A stretch of 48,767 nt of DNA from Aggregatilineales bacterium (lineage in GTDB: Bacteria; Chloroflexota; Anaerolineae; Aggregatilineales; Ch27): NCBI GenBank assembly GCA_029976005.1, contig JARKOQ010000099.1, forward strand, positions 1-48,767. Direction: 5' to 3'. A program made the position numbers and the translations under genes. The notes under the pieces were generated by a model. That model was not told where the DNA came from and made no database searches. It saw only the letters and a list, made by a program, of their open reading frames with translations. Positions 32,017 through 38,661 of the stretch are shown here, one piece after another. Position 1 is the first letter of the stretch. Each line of letters opens with the position of its first letter.

Positions 32017-32466
32017 ATGTCACCCGCCGCCAGGGCCATGCTGGCCGTCGTGTTCGTCGGACTGGCGCTGGCCGTTTGCGCGACGGTGGCCATGCCCTGG
32101 CCCTCGGACGTGATGGGGGAGCCGCGCGCGCGGCTCGTCCCGCACTGGCAGCGCCTGGTCGCCACGCCCCTCGTGGCCGAGTACGTCGCCCCGGCCCCGG
32201 ACGCGGGCTGGGTGTGGCGGCGGGCCTGGGACGGGCTGATCTACCCCGTGCTGCTGGCCGGGATTGGCTGCGCGGTCTGGGCGGCGCTGCGGCCGCGCCG
32301 CGCCGCCTGGGTCGGGCTGGCAGTGGTGGGGGGCATCGGCGCGGTCTACGGGGCGGGCATGGTGCTCTACAACGGCCCGCTGGTCGCCACGCCGGGCTAC
32401 CTGATCGTCCTGTTCGCGGCGCTCCTTGTCCTGCTGACAGACATCAAAAGCAATGTTGAATTTTGA
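32017..32466 (+). CDS. Small four-helix membrane protein
   Basis: The 149-residue product has about four hydrophobic segments (near 8-27, 70-90, 95-120 and 125-142) and no recognised motif. The start is uncertain: ATG 32017 (MSPAARAMLAVVFVG) has no clear ribosome-binding site and a GTG at 31981 is in frame. The last four residues, Asn-Val-Glu-Phe, and the TGA stop are encoded by the left arm of AT-rich repeat A, so the natural end of the gene was probably replaced or extended by the repeat. It is the first of five small plus-strand genes separated by copies of that repeat. Confidence 0.65.
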   Translation: MSPAARAMLAVVFVGLALAVCATVAMPWPSDVMGEPRARLVPHWQRLVATPLVAEYVAPAPDAGWVWRRAWDGLIYPVLLAGIGCAVWAALRPRRAAWVGLAVVGGIGAVYGAGMVLYNGPLVATPGYLIVLFAALLVLLTDIKSNVEF

Positions 32467-32545
32467 ATGCTTAATTTTGAATTGAAAGACATTGATTCTG
32501 ATCTTTGTCTTTAATTAAAAATTCAAAATTAAGCATTCAACATTG
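32451..32545. repeat. AT-rich heptad palindrome, copy A
   Basis: Left arm 32451-32485 contains TTGAATT, TTGAATG, CTTAATT, TTGAATT units. Right arm 32511-32545 contains AAAATTC, AAAATTA, AGCATTC, AACATTG units. The outer ends CAATGTTGAA and TTCAACATTG are perfect inverses. The left arm overlaps the end of the preceding gene. Confidence 0.88.
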
Positions 32546-32642
32546 TCTTTCCAGCAACCTGCCGCGCCTGGATGCGTACTACTCGACAGTGGGCCGTTGC
32601 AGTCATTGGATCGGGGATGCCCGCTGATCGAGGGGGAGATTC

Positions 32643-33179
32643 ATGAGCACGGTGTTGAGTTTGCTGCTGATCCTGTCGGTACTGGTGGCGCTGGTGGAGG
32701 GCTTCCGCCAGGGGGCCACGCGGGCCGCGCTGCGCCTGGTGGCCACGCTGCTGGGGCTGCTGTTCGCCGCCACGGTGTTGCGGATCGCCATCCAGTCCGG
32801 GTTCGCCCAGGACGAATGGATGATTTTCCTGGTCTATATGCTGATGTACGGCCTCGGCTCCGGGCTGCTGGACGCCTTTGGCCGGCGGCTGGTCCGCCAG
32901 GTGCGGCCCGGCACACTGGGCAGCGACGAGGACGACGAGCGGCCGGGCTGCGGCCGGCGGAAGGGCGATCCGGCGGACGTGACCGGCGCGGAGCGCTTCG
33001 CGGGCATGCTGCTGAACGCGCTCAACGCCGCGCTGGGCGGCGGGGTGTTTGTCCTGGCGCTCAAGCTGCTGCCGGTGACGTGGATCGCGGCGGCGGTCGA
33101 GGGATCGAGCGTGGCGGCGCGCTTCGTCGACGTGGCCCGGTCGATCAGCTTCCTGCTGCCGCCGGAAATCCGCCCCTGA
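32643..33179 (+). CDS. CvpA-like membrane protein
   Basis: The product has 178 residues. Hydrophobic segments at about 4-20, 27-50, 58-78 and 122-145, with the GFRQGATRAALRLVATLLG stretch after helix 1, resemble the CvpA (colicin V production) family. A charged cytoplasmic-type loop (about 92-118: DEDDERPGCGRRKGDPADV) separates helices 3 and 4. CvpA proteins are inner-membrane proteins linked to envelope stress and biofilm; the function here is not known. ATG 32643 has GGGGGAG 5-6 nt upstream. It is bounded by repeat A upstream and repeat B 10 nt after its stop. Confidence 0.6.
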   Translation: MSTVLSLLLILSVLVALVEGFRQGATRAALRLVATLLGLLFAATVLRIAIQSGFAQDEWMIFLVYMLMYGLGSGLLDAFGRRLVRQVRPGTLGSDEDDERPGCGRRKGDPADVTGAERFAGMLLNALNAALGGGVFVLALKLLPVTWIAAAVEGSSVAARFVDVARSISFLLPPEIRP

Positions 33180-33188
33180 CGGGAAAAG

Positions 33189-33277
33189 CAATGTTGAATT
33201 TTGAATGCTTAATTTTGAATTGAAGATAGACGCCTTTGCCTTTTAATTCAAAATTCAAAATTAAGAATTGAGCATTG
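33189..33277. repeat. AT-rich heptad palindrome, copy B
   Basis: Left arm 33189-33224 is identical to copy A over CAATGTTGAATTTTGAATG and onward. Right arm is 33243-33277. The element begins 10 nt after one stop codon and ends 5 nt before the next ATG. Confidence 0.88.
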
Positions 33278-33282
33278 TCTTC

Positions 33283-33819
33283 ATGACGCTGTCGATTGCA
33301 CGCATCAGCGCGCCGGACGATCTCCGCGCCGCGCAGGACATCATCCGCCGGTGCGGCGAGGCCATGCGCGACCGGTTCGGGCTGGAGCACTGGATTCCGC
33401 CCTATCCACTGGAGCGCCTCCAGCAGGACGCGCTCCACAAGGCGGTCTACGCGGTCCATGAGGATGGCGCGCTGGCGGGGACCTTCACTATTGGCACGCG
33501 GGGGATCGACTACCTGCCCGGCGACTTCTGGGCCGATCCCGCCGCGCCGGCCCTGTACCTGAGCAAGCTGGCGATCCATCCCGACCGGCAGGGCGGCGGG
33601 CTGGGGACGTGGTGCATGGCCCAGGTGGAAGCGCTGGCCGCCGCGTTGGGCTGCACGGTGATCCGCTTCGACGCGATCGCGGCCCATAGCCTGCTGCTGC
33701 GCTTCTATGAGCGCCTGGGCTACCCGGTGCGCGGCCTCACGGCCGTGATCGACCTCCAGGGGCGCGAGCAGAACGTGGCAATTTTCGAGAAAACGCTCCA
33801 GAATAATGTCGAATTCTGA
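33283..33819 (+). CDS. GNAT-family N-acetyltransferase
   Basis: The product has 178 residues with the GNAT fold: LYLSKLAIHPDRQGGGLGTWCM carries motif A (the acetyl-CoA pyrophosphate loop RQGGGLG), followed by LGCTVIRFDAIAAHSLLLRFYERLGYPV (motif B). The substrate is unknown; the LEHWIPPYPLE segment near the N-terminus recalls small-molecule acetyltransferases. The last four residues, Asn-Val-Glu-Phe, and the TGA come from the left arm of repeat C, as in the gene at 32017. No ribosome-binding site precedes ATG 33283 because repeat B ends 5 nt upstream. An upstream in-frame TTG (33268) lies inside the repeat. Confidence 0.85.
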   Translation: MTLSIARISAPDDLRAAQDIIRRCGEAMRDRFGLEHWIPPYPLERLQQDALHKAVYAVHEDGALAGTFTIGTRGIDYLPGDFWADPAAPALYLSKLAIHPDRQGGGLGTWCMAQVEALAAALGCTVIRFDAIAAHSLLLRFYERLGYPVRGLTAVIDLQGREQNVAIFEKTLQNNVEF

Positions 33820-33980
33820 ATGCTCAATTTTGAATTGGGAATGCGTAATCTCTGTTGGTTCAACGGTAGAACGAGTGCAAACAAGGGGTTTAAACCCCTT
33901 GTTCAAACCAATGCGCACGGCTTTTACCGTAGAGCCTCTCTGTTTTTCATTCAAAATTCGAAATTAAGAATTCAACCTTG
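33802..33980. repeat. AT-rich heptad palindrome, copy C, with a nested second palindrome
   Basis: Left arm 33802-33838 and right arm 33949-33980 belong to the AT-rich family but are more diverged than A and B. Between them lies about 110 nt of other DNA containing a perfect 24-nt palindrome, AACAAGGGGTTT and its inverse (33880-33903), flanked by CGGTAGAA/TTTTACCG-like arms. This looks like one repeat inserted inside another. Confidence 0.8.
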
Positions 33981-34000
33981 CTCCCTGAGAGGGTGTTCCG

Positions 34001-34534
34001 ATGAGTGCCCCGTTGCGTCCGATCCTGCCGCCTGATCTGCGCGCCTTTTACGCCCATGCCCGCGCGGCGACCTACGCGGCCAACCAGCCCGCCGCGCCGA
34101 ATCCCGCGCTGCTTGGCGCGCACGAACTGAGCTACGCCGAGGGCGGCTTCCTGTACGAAGATCGGTACTTCGACAATCCTACCGAGCGCCCCGGCAGCTT
34201 CTTTGGGATGGAGATCGTGCGCCGGGGTGGGGCGAGCGGGCCGGTGGTCGCCACCTGCGGCTACGGCGGCGGGCTGACCGAGGCCGGGCTGCAACTGACC
34301 ACGGACGCGGCCGTCGGCCAGGTGCTCCAGCCGGTGCTGCGCGAACATGCCGACCGGGTGCGCTTCGGGGAACGGCTGCGCGTCCACCGCACGCTGGAGA
34401 CGGGCCGCTGGGTTTACGCCGACGAGGGCGAGATCCGGCCGTGGGGCTGGACGGGCATCGAACGCATCTGGCTGGAGGGCGTGCTGGTCTACTCGCTGAG
34501 CTACCAGGGCGGCTGCCTGCTGGCCGGCTACTAA
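34001..34534 (+). CDS. DUF5680-like protein
   Basis: The product has 177 residues. The pattern FYAHARAATYAANQ, GAHELSYAEGGFLYEDRYF and GSFFGMEIVRRGG matches what I know of DUF5680 proteins (start with a helix ending TYA, then short Tyr-rich strands). The function is unknown. There is no signal peptide or membrane helix, so it is cytoplasmic. GAGAGGG lies about 9 nt before ATG 34001. Repeat C ends 20 nt upstream and repeat D begins 3 nt after the stop. Confidence 0.7.
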   Translation: MSAPLRPILPPDLRAFYAHARAATYAANQPAAPNPALLGAHELSYAEGGFLYEDRYFDNPTERPGSFFGMEIVRRGGASGPVVATCGYGGGLTEAGLQLTTDAAVGQVLQPVLREHADRVRFGERLRVHRTLETGRWVYADEGEIRPWGWTGIERIWLEGVLVYSLSYQGGCLLAGY

Positions 34535-34537
34535 AAA

Positions 34538-34625
34538 CAATGTTGAATTTTGAATTCTTAATTTTGAATTAAAGACTATGGGCTGTGTTTTCAATTCAAA
34601 ATTAAAAATTAAGAATTCAACATTG
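34538..34625. repeat. AT-rich heptad palindrome, copy D
   Basis: Left arm 34538-34573 and right arm 34590-34625 form the fourth copy of the family, with the same outer CAATGTTGAA/TTCAACATTG ends and the same orientation (longer TTGAATT array on the left). It begins 3 nt after a stop and ends 14 nt before the next ATG. Confidence 0.88.
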
Positions 34626-34639
34626 AGTTGAAGGACGCG

Positions 34640-35110
34640 ATGAAACAAAAAGGGCTGAAACCCCGCCGCACTCTGTATGAGCTGTACCCCCCATCGAAGC
34701 CGTGCAGTTGCGACGTGTGCAAAAGCTACTGCATCCGGCCGGGCTGGTGGACGGTCGAGGAGGCGGCCCGTGCGATCGAGGCCGGGTACGCCGACCGGAT
34801 GATGCTGGAGATGGCCCCGGACCGCACCTTTGGCGTCCTGTCGCCCGCCTTCAAGGGCTGCGAGAAGAACTTCGCCCTCCAGGAATTCGCCCAGGCCGGC
34901 TGCAATTTCCTGGTCGATGGGCTGTGCGCGCTGTACGGTACCGGCGTCCAGCCCCTGGAATGCCGCTTCTGCCATCACAGCCGGGTCGGGCTGGGGCCGA
35001 AGTGCCACGCCGACATCGAAAAGACCTGGAATACCCCCGCAGGCAAGCAGTTGGTCTCGCAGTGGGTCAACCGGACGCAGCTCTGGGCGTTCTACGACTA
35101 TTTGCGCTGA
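34640..35110 (+). CDS. Cysteine-rich protein of unknown function
   Basis: The 156-residue product starts MKQKGLKPRRTLYELYPPS. Cysteines are grouped as PCSCDVCKSYCIRPGWW (about 22-38), GCEKNF (about 75), GCNFL and LCALYG (about 88-98), and ECRFCHHSR (about 107-115), a pattern that suggests a bound metal or iron-sulfur cluster and is loosely like YkgJ-type cysteine-cluster proteins. I cannot assign the family firmly. It is soluble. AAGGA lies 4 nt before ATG 34640, just after repeat D. A heptad array begins 6 nt after the stop. Confidence 0.7.
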   Translation: MKQKGLKPRRTLYELYPPSKPCSCDVCKSYCIRPGWWTVEEAARAIEAGYADRMMLEMAPDRTFGVLSPAFKGCEKNFALQEFAQAGCNFLVDGLCALYGTGVQPLECRFCHHSRVGLGPKCHADIEKTWNTPAGKQLVSQWVNRTQLWAFYDYLR

Positions 35111-35116
35111 AAAAGC

Positions 35117-35178
35117 GGTCAGCATTCAGCTTTCAGCGGTCAGTGACAAACTGGAACAGTCAGGCCACAGCCTGACTG
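35117..35178. repeat. NNTCAGC heptad array with adjoining hairpin
   Basis: Four 7-nt units (GGTCAGC, ATTCAGC, TTTCAGC, GGTCAGT) at 35117-35144 are followed by a perfect 9-bp hairpin CAGTCAGGC/GCCTGACTG (35157-35165 and 35170-35178). It may also terminate the upstream gene. Confidence 0.75.
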
Positions 35179-35228
35179 ACCGCCGCGCGCTGGTGTTTGC
35201 TGTCCGTGAGGGTGCACCGTCTTGGTTC

Positions 35229-35837
35229 CTATTCGCCGGTGCGCATATCCTTCAGCAGATCAGGCCGATAGGTGATCTCTGAAAAGACGACGCTGCAACC
35301 CTCTCCGGTGGGGGACTGTGCCTCAAACCCGACCCGCAGGTTCTCCACTTTGCCCAGCGTAAAGTAACGCACCATATGCCAGTACTTGCCGTCCAGCGAG
35401 TAATGGAGGCCAAAAGCCTCGCCCATCCGGGCCACGCGCAGGTAGACGGTGTCCCCGTCGATGACCGTCGAATTGCAGTCGTCCGAGAGGCCGCGTGTCA
35501 CCACCGACACGATCATCGGCCGGTTTTGAGGCGAATACTCGAAGCACAGCTTGGCCCACTGGTCGTCACGCCCGTACAGCATGAGCACACCCGCGTCATA
35601 GGTCGAGGCGAAACCGACGGTCACTTTGGCGCTCAACAGAAAATGTTCATCCGGCGGCGTAAACAACGCGGCCGGCGCGTTGGACGAGACCCACGTGCTG
35701 CCCGATGGTTCGACAAACCAGTCGGTTTTTGCGCCGGCTGTGATCCTCAGGCTGTGGTCTGGCCCGATGGTCCAGTCGACAGGATCGTTTTTCCATTGCA
35801 GGCTGCCGGGGATGGATGGCAAAGTCAGCGTGGTCAT
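35229..35837 (-). CDS. DUF1349-type concanavalin-like lectin-fold protein
   Basis: The 202-residue product starts MTTLTLPSIPGSLQWKN. The sequence (DWFVEPSGSTWVSSNAPAA, GVLMLYGRDDQWAKLCFEYS, IVSVVTRGLSDDCNS, VYLRVARMGEAFGLHYSLDGKYW) follows the DUF1349 / regulation-of-enolase-1 family, a beta-jelly-roll related to concanavalin-type lectins. The family probably binds or acts on sugars, but its exact role is not established. There is no signal peptide. ATG 35837 has AGGA about 9 nt upstream. The gene is alone on the minus strand and divergent from nuoF. Confidence 0.85.
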   Translation of the reverse strand: MTTLTLPSIPGSLQWKNDPVDWTIGPDHSLRITAGAKTDWFVEPSGSTWVSSNAPAALFTPPDEHFLLSAKVTVGFASTYDAGVLMLYGRDDQWAKLCFEYSPQNRPMIVSVVTRGLSDDCNSTVIDGDTVYLRVARMGEAFGLHYSLDGKYWHMVRYFTLGKVENLRVGFEAQSPTGEGCSVVFSEITYRPDLLKDMRTGE

Positions 35838-36087
35838 CGAAGTTTTTCCTGTGCAAGGCGATATTCGGCAAAATGAACCTGTGGAGGAATATAGCACTCC
35901 TCGAACTGATTGAGGAAATCAGTGGGCACCCGTACCGCGCGATCTTTTCCCCTTTTCCTTGTTTCAATCCGTTCGCTGGAAACGGGTTCCTTTTTGCCAC
36001 GCGCGGGATCGGGTATACTCACGAAAGTTTACGAAAATGGTCGCTTGTCCCACCGGTCCCGCCGGGGTTTCAGGGAGTAAACCGAGC

Positions 36088-37404
36088 ATGGCTGAACATA
36101 TTCTGCTGCGCGATCTGGATGTGCCCGATATCAAAGCCTTCGACGTCTACGTCCAGCATGGCGGCTACGAGGCGCTGCGCAAGGCCGTGGGGATGACCCC
36201 GGCGGCCGTGATCGACGTGGTCAAGGCTTCGAACCTGCGCGGGCGCGGCGGGGCGGGCTTCCCCACCGGCGTCAAGTGGAGCTTTATCCCCCAGAGCGAA
36301 CCGGTCAAATACGTGGTCGTCAACGCCGACGAATCCGAGCCGGGCACCTTCAAGGACCGCCAGATTCTGGAGGGCAACCCCCACCAGTTGATCGAGGGGG
36401 CCATGATCGCCGCCTACGCGATCCAGGCCACGGCCGTCTACATCTACCTGCGCGGCGAATTCTGGGATATCGCCGCCAACCTCGATGCCTGCATCGAGGA
36501 CGCGCGCAAAGAGGGCCTGATCGGGCCGGACGTGCTCGGTTCCGGCTGGTCGTGCGAGATGTATACCCACCTGGGCGCGGGCGCCTACATCTGCGGCGAG
36601 GAGTCAGCCCTGCTCAACAGCCTGCAAGGTCTGCTCGGCCAGCCGCGCGTGCGGCCCCCGTTCCCGGCCCAGAAGGGCGGCGGCCTGTATTACGAGGCGA
36701 CCGTCGTCAACAACGTCGAAACCCTGACCAACGTGCCCTGGATCATCACCCACGGCGCGGAGGAATACAAGAAGATCGGCACGCCGGAAAGCCCCGGCCC
36801 CAAGATCTACTGCCTGAGCGGGCACGTGGCCAAACCCGGCAACTACGAGCTGCCGCTGGGCATCACCTTCCGCGAGCTGATCTTCGAGCACGCAGGCGGT
36901 ATCCCTGACGGCAAGCAGCTCAAGGCGATCCTGCCATCCGGCGCGTCCGGGCCGGTCCTGCCCGCCACCGACGCGGTGCTGGATACCCCGCTGACCTACG
37001 AAGCGGTTGCCCAGATCGGCTCGACGCTCGGCTCGGCCTCGATCATCCTGATGGACGAGACGGTCAACGTCGCCTGGGCGGCCAGCAAGATGATGAAGTT
37101 CTTCGCCCACGAGAGCTGCGGCAAGTGCACGCCCTGCCGCGAGGGGACGTACTGGCTGCGCCGCCGTTACGAGGCCCTGCTGGACGGCCGCGCCCAGGCG
37201 AGGGATATCGCCATCCTGGACGACGTGGCGAGCCAGATGACCGGCGTGACCCTGTGCGCCCTGGGCGAGTTCGCCGTGAACCCCGTGCGGGCCACAATCA
37301 AGCACTTCCGCGCCGATTACGAGGCCTGGATCAAGCAGGAAGCCGCCGAGGACAAGAAGGCCGCCAAGCCCGCCCCGGCCCGCGAGAAGGCGGCGGCGCG
37401 GTAA
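36088..37404 (+). CDS. nuoF: NADH-quinone oxidoreductase subunit F, orphan
   Basis: The product has 438 residues, usual for NuoF. It shows the FMN/NADH-binding GRGGAGFPTGVKWSF, VNADESEPGTFKDR, GAYICGEESALLNSLQG, NNVETLTNVPWII and the N3 4Fe-4S site ESCGKCTPCREGTYW, plus a late Cys. It oxidises NADH and passes electrons through FMN to iron-sulfur clusters in complex I or a related hydrogenase. There is no N-terminal thioredoxin-like domain and no other nuo gene nearby, so this copy is separated from its complex. AGGGAG lies about 10 nt before ATG 36088, and a TATACT box lies at 36014-36019. A perfect terminator follows the repeat block downstream. Confidence 0.94.
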   Translation: MAEHILLRDLDVPDIKAFDVYVQHGGYEALRKAVGMTPAAVIDVVKASNLRGRGGAGFPTGVKWSFIPQSEPVKYVVVNADESEPGTFKDRQILEGNPHQLIEGAMIAAYAIQATAVYIYLRGEFWDIAANLDACIEDARKEGLIGPDVLGSGWSCEMYTHLGAGAYICGEESALLNSLQGLLGQPRVRPPFPAQKGGGLYYEATVVNNVETLTNVPWIITHGAEEYKKIGTPESPGPKIYCLSGHVAKPGNYELPLGITFRELIFEHAGGIPDGKQLKAILPSGASGPVLPATDAVLDTPLTYEAVAQIGSTLGSASIILMDETVNVAWAASKMMKFFAHESCGKCTPCREGTYWLRRRYEALLDGRAQARDIAILDDVASQMTGVTLCALGEFAVNPVRATIKHFRADYEAWIKQEAAEDKKAAKPAPAREKAAAR

Positions 37405-37411
37405 AGGCAAT

Positions 37412-37460
37412 GGGGCACGGATGACACGGATGGGGCACGGATTTACACGGATAGAAACGG
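37412..37460. repeat. CACGGAT intergenic repeat, second block
   Basis: Four copies of CACGGAT lie close together right after nuoF, spaced about 9-11 nt. The family is shared with 12203-12275. Confidence 0.7.
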
Positions 37461-37474
37461 GATGAAAAAACAGG

Positions 37475-37501
37475 CGGCGGAGGGGATACCTCCGCCGTTT
37501 T
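37475..37501 (+). terminator. Terminator of nuoF
   Basis: CGGCGGAGG (37475-37483) and CCTCCGCCG (37489-37497) form a perfect 9-bp stem with a 5-nt loop, followed by TTTT. Confidence 0.85.
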
Positions 37502-37534
37502 GGTTGTCGCGGCGGTCATGGTGGCCGCTGGAGC

Positions 37535-37660
37535 GCGGGAGGCTCCAAGCCTCCCGCTGAGGGAATGGAAGCCCACTCAAGGGGCTGGGTTGGAGGCGAT
37601 TTCTGTTTTTTAGCCCCTTCAGCGGGCTTTTTTCCTCAGCGGCAGGGTTTGACCCTGCCG
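37535..37660. repeat. Cluster of three further hairpins in the nuoF-ygjV gap
   Basis: GCGGGAGG/CCTCCCGC (37535-37542, 37550-37557); AAGGGGCT/AGCCCCTT (37579-37586, 37612-37619) nested in AAGCCC/GGGCTT with six T after it (to 37633); and CGGCAGGGT/ACCCTGCCG (37640-37648, 37652-37660). With the CACGGAT block and the nuoF terminator this fills most of a 437-nt gap that holds no gene. Confidence 0.75.
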
Positions 37661-37842
37661 CGCGCCATTCCGATGTTACCCCGATTCATGCGTCCGCAGT
37701 TGTACGCCCCGCACCGATGCGCTCGCATTCATGCGATCTGCACCATTTACATCCACCCCGGCAGGACTATACTACCCCGCCGCAATCGTTTTCGTATGCT
37801 GCCCCTTCACTGGGGGCCGGAACTGGACTCAAGCGTTCTCTA

Positions 37843-38478
37843 ATGGAAGCCTCGACTCTCTACGAACTCATCGGCTATGCCGCCTCGGTGCTGGTCGCCG
37901 TGGCGCTGACCATGCGCTCCGTGCTGCGCCTGCGCCTGATCAACCTGGTCGGCGCGGCGACCTTCACCGTGTACGGCCTGCTGATTCACGCCTACCCCGT
38001 GGCCCTGCTCAACTTCGCCATTGTCGTGATCAACCTCTACTTCCTGGCGGAGATGCTCCGCGCGCGGGAATACTTCGAGCTGCTGGAAGTCCCCGCCGAT
38101 TCGCCCTACCTGCGCCGCTTTCTCGACTTTCACCAAGCCGACATCCGGCGGCTGATCCCGGACTTCGACGGCGATCCGGCCGGGCATGACGTGGCCCTGC
38201 TCGTCCTGCGCAATCTGGTTCCGGCCGGGGTGCTGCTGGCCCGCCGCCAGGACGGCGACGCGCTGCTGGTCACGCTCGACTACGTGATCCCCGGCTACCG
38301 CGACCTCAAGGCGGCCCGCTTCCTGTTCGGCCAGAATGCGGCTTACTTCACCCGCCAGGGCATCCGCCGTCTGCTGACCCGCCCCGGCAGCGACAAGCAC
38401 GAGCATTACCTGCGCCGGGTGGGCTTCGCCCCGCTGGGCGGCCCTTCGGCGGCACTGTACATGCGCGCGATGGGGTAG
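37843..38478 (+). CDS. YgjV-like membrane protein
   Basis: The product has 211 residues. The first 80 residues carry three hydrophobic segments with the pattern LIGYAASVLVAVALTMRSVLRLRLINLVGAA and VYGLLIHAYPVALLNFAIVVINLYFL, characteristic of the YgjV family of inner-membrane proteins. The remaining 130 residues are a soluble cytoplasmic-type domain (LRRFLDFHQADIRRLIPDFDGD, LVTLDYVIPGYRDLKAARFLFGQ), much longer than usual for the family. The function is unknown. No strong ribosome-binding site precedes ATG 37843. A heptad palindrome follows the stop. Confidence 0.8.
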   Translation: MEASTLYELIGYAASVLVAVALTMRSVLRLRLINLVGAATFTVYGLLIHAYPVALLNFAIVVINLYFLAEMLRAREYFELLEVPADSPYLRRFLDFHQADIRRLIPDFDGDPAGHDVALLVLRNLVPAGVLLARRQDGDALLVTLDYVIPGYRDLKAARFLFGQNAAYFTRQGIRRLLTRPGSDKHEHYLRRVGFAPLGGPSAALYMRAMG

Positions 38479-38480
38479 AC

Positions 38481-38585
38481 GAGTCAACAGTAGACAGTTT
38501 TCAGTCGTCAGTGAAAGACGGGGCGCGTTCCGATGTGCTGTCCACTGTCTACTGGAAACTGACGACTGTGAACTGTCAACTGAGA
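38481..38585. repeat. Facing CAGTNNN / ACTGNNN heptad arrays
   Basis: Left array 38481-38515 has five 7-nt units, four of them CAGTNNN. Right array 38544-38585 has six ACTGNNN units, its reverse-complement type. Together they make a large imperfect palindrome after the YgjV-like gene. Confidence 0.85.
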
Positions 38586-38661
38586 GCTTCCCGTCAGGCA
38601 GACGCCCAATGACCCGCCGGGCGGCCGGGGGTATACTTCCCTCCGCGACGATGGAGGGATC

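Noticed and set aside
32451..34625. AT-rich palindromes as integron attC sites
   Set aside because: The arms contain GTTGAAT and ATTCAAC, which resemble attC core sites, but the order is GTTRRRY...RYYYAAC on both strands, the reverse of attC. No integrase gene is present.
36088..37404. Part of a bidirectional hydrogenase or full nuo operon
   Set aside because: No nuoE, nuoG or hydrogenase subunit is adjacent, and the N-terminal extension typical of HydB/HoxF is missing.
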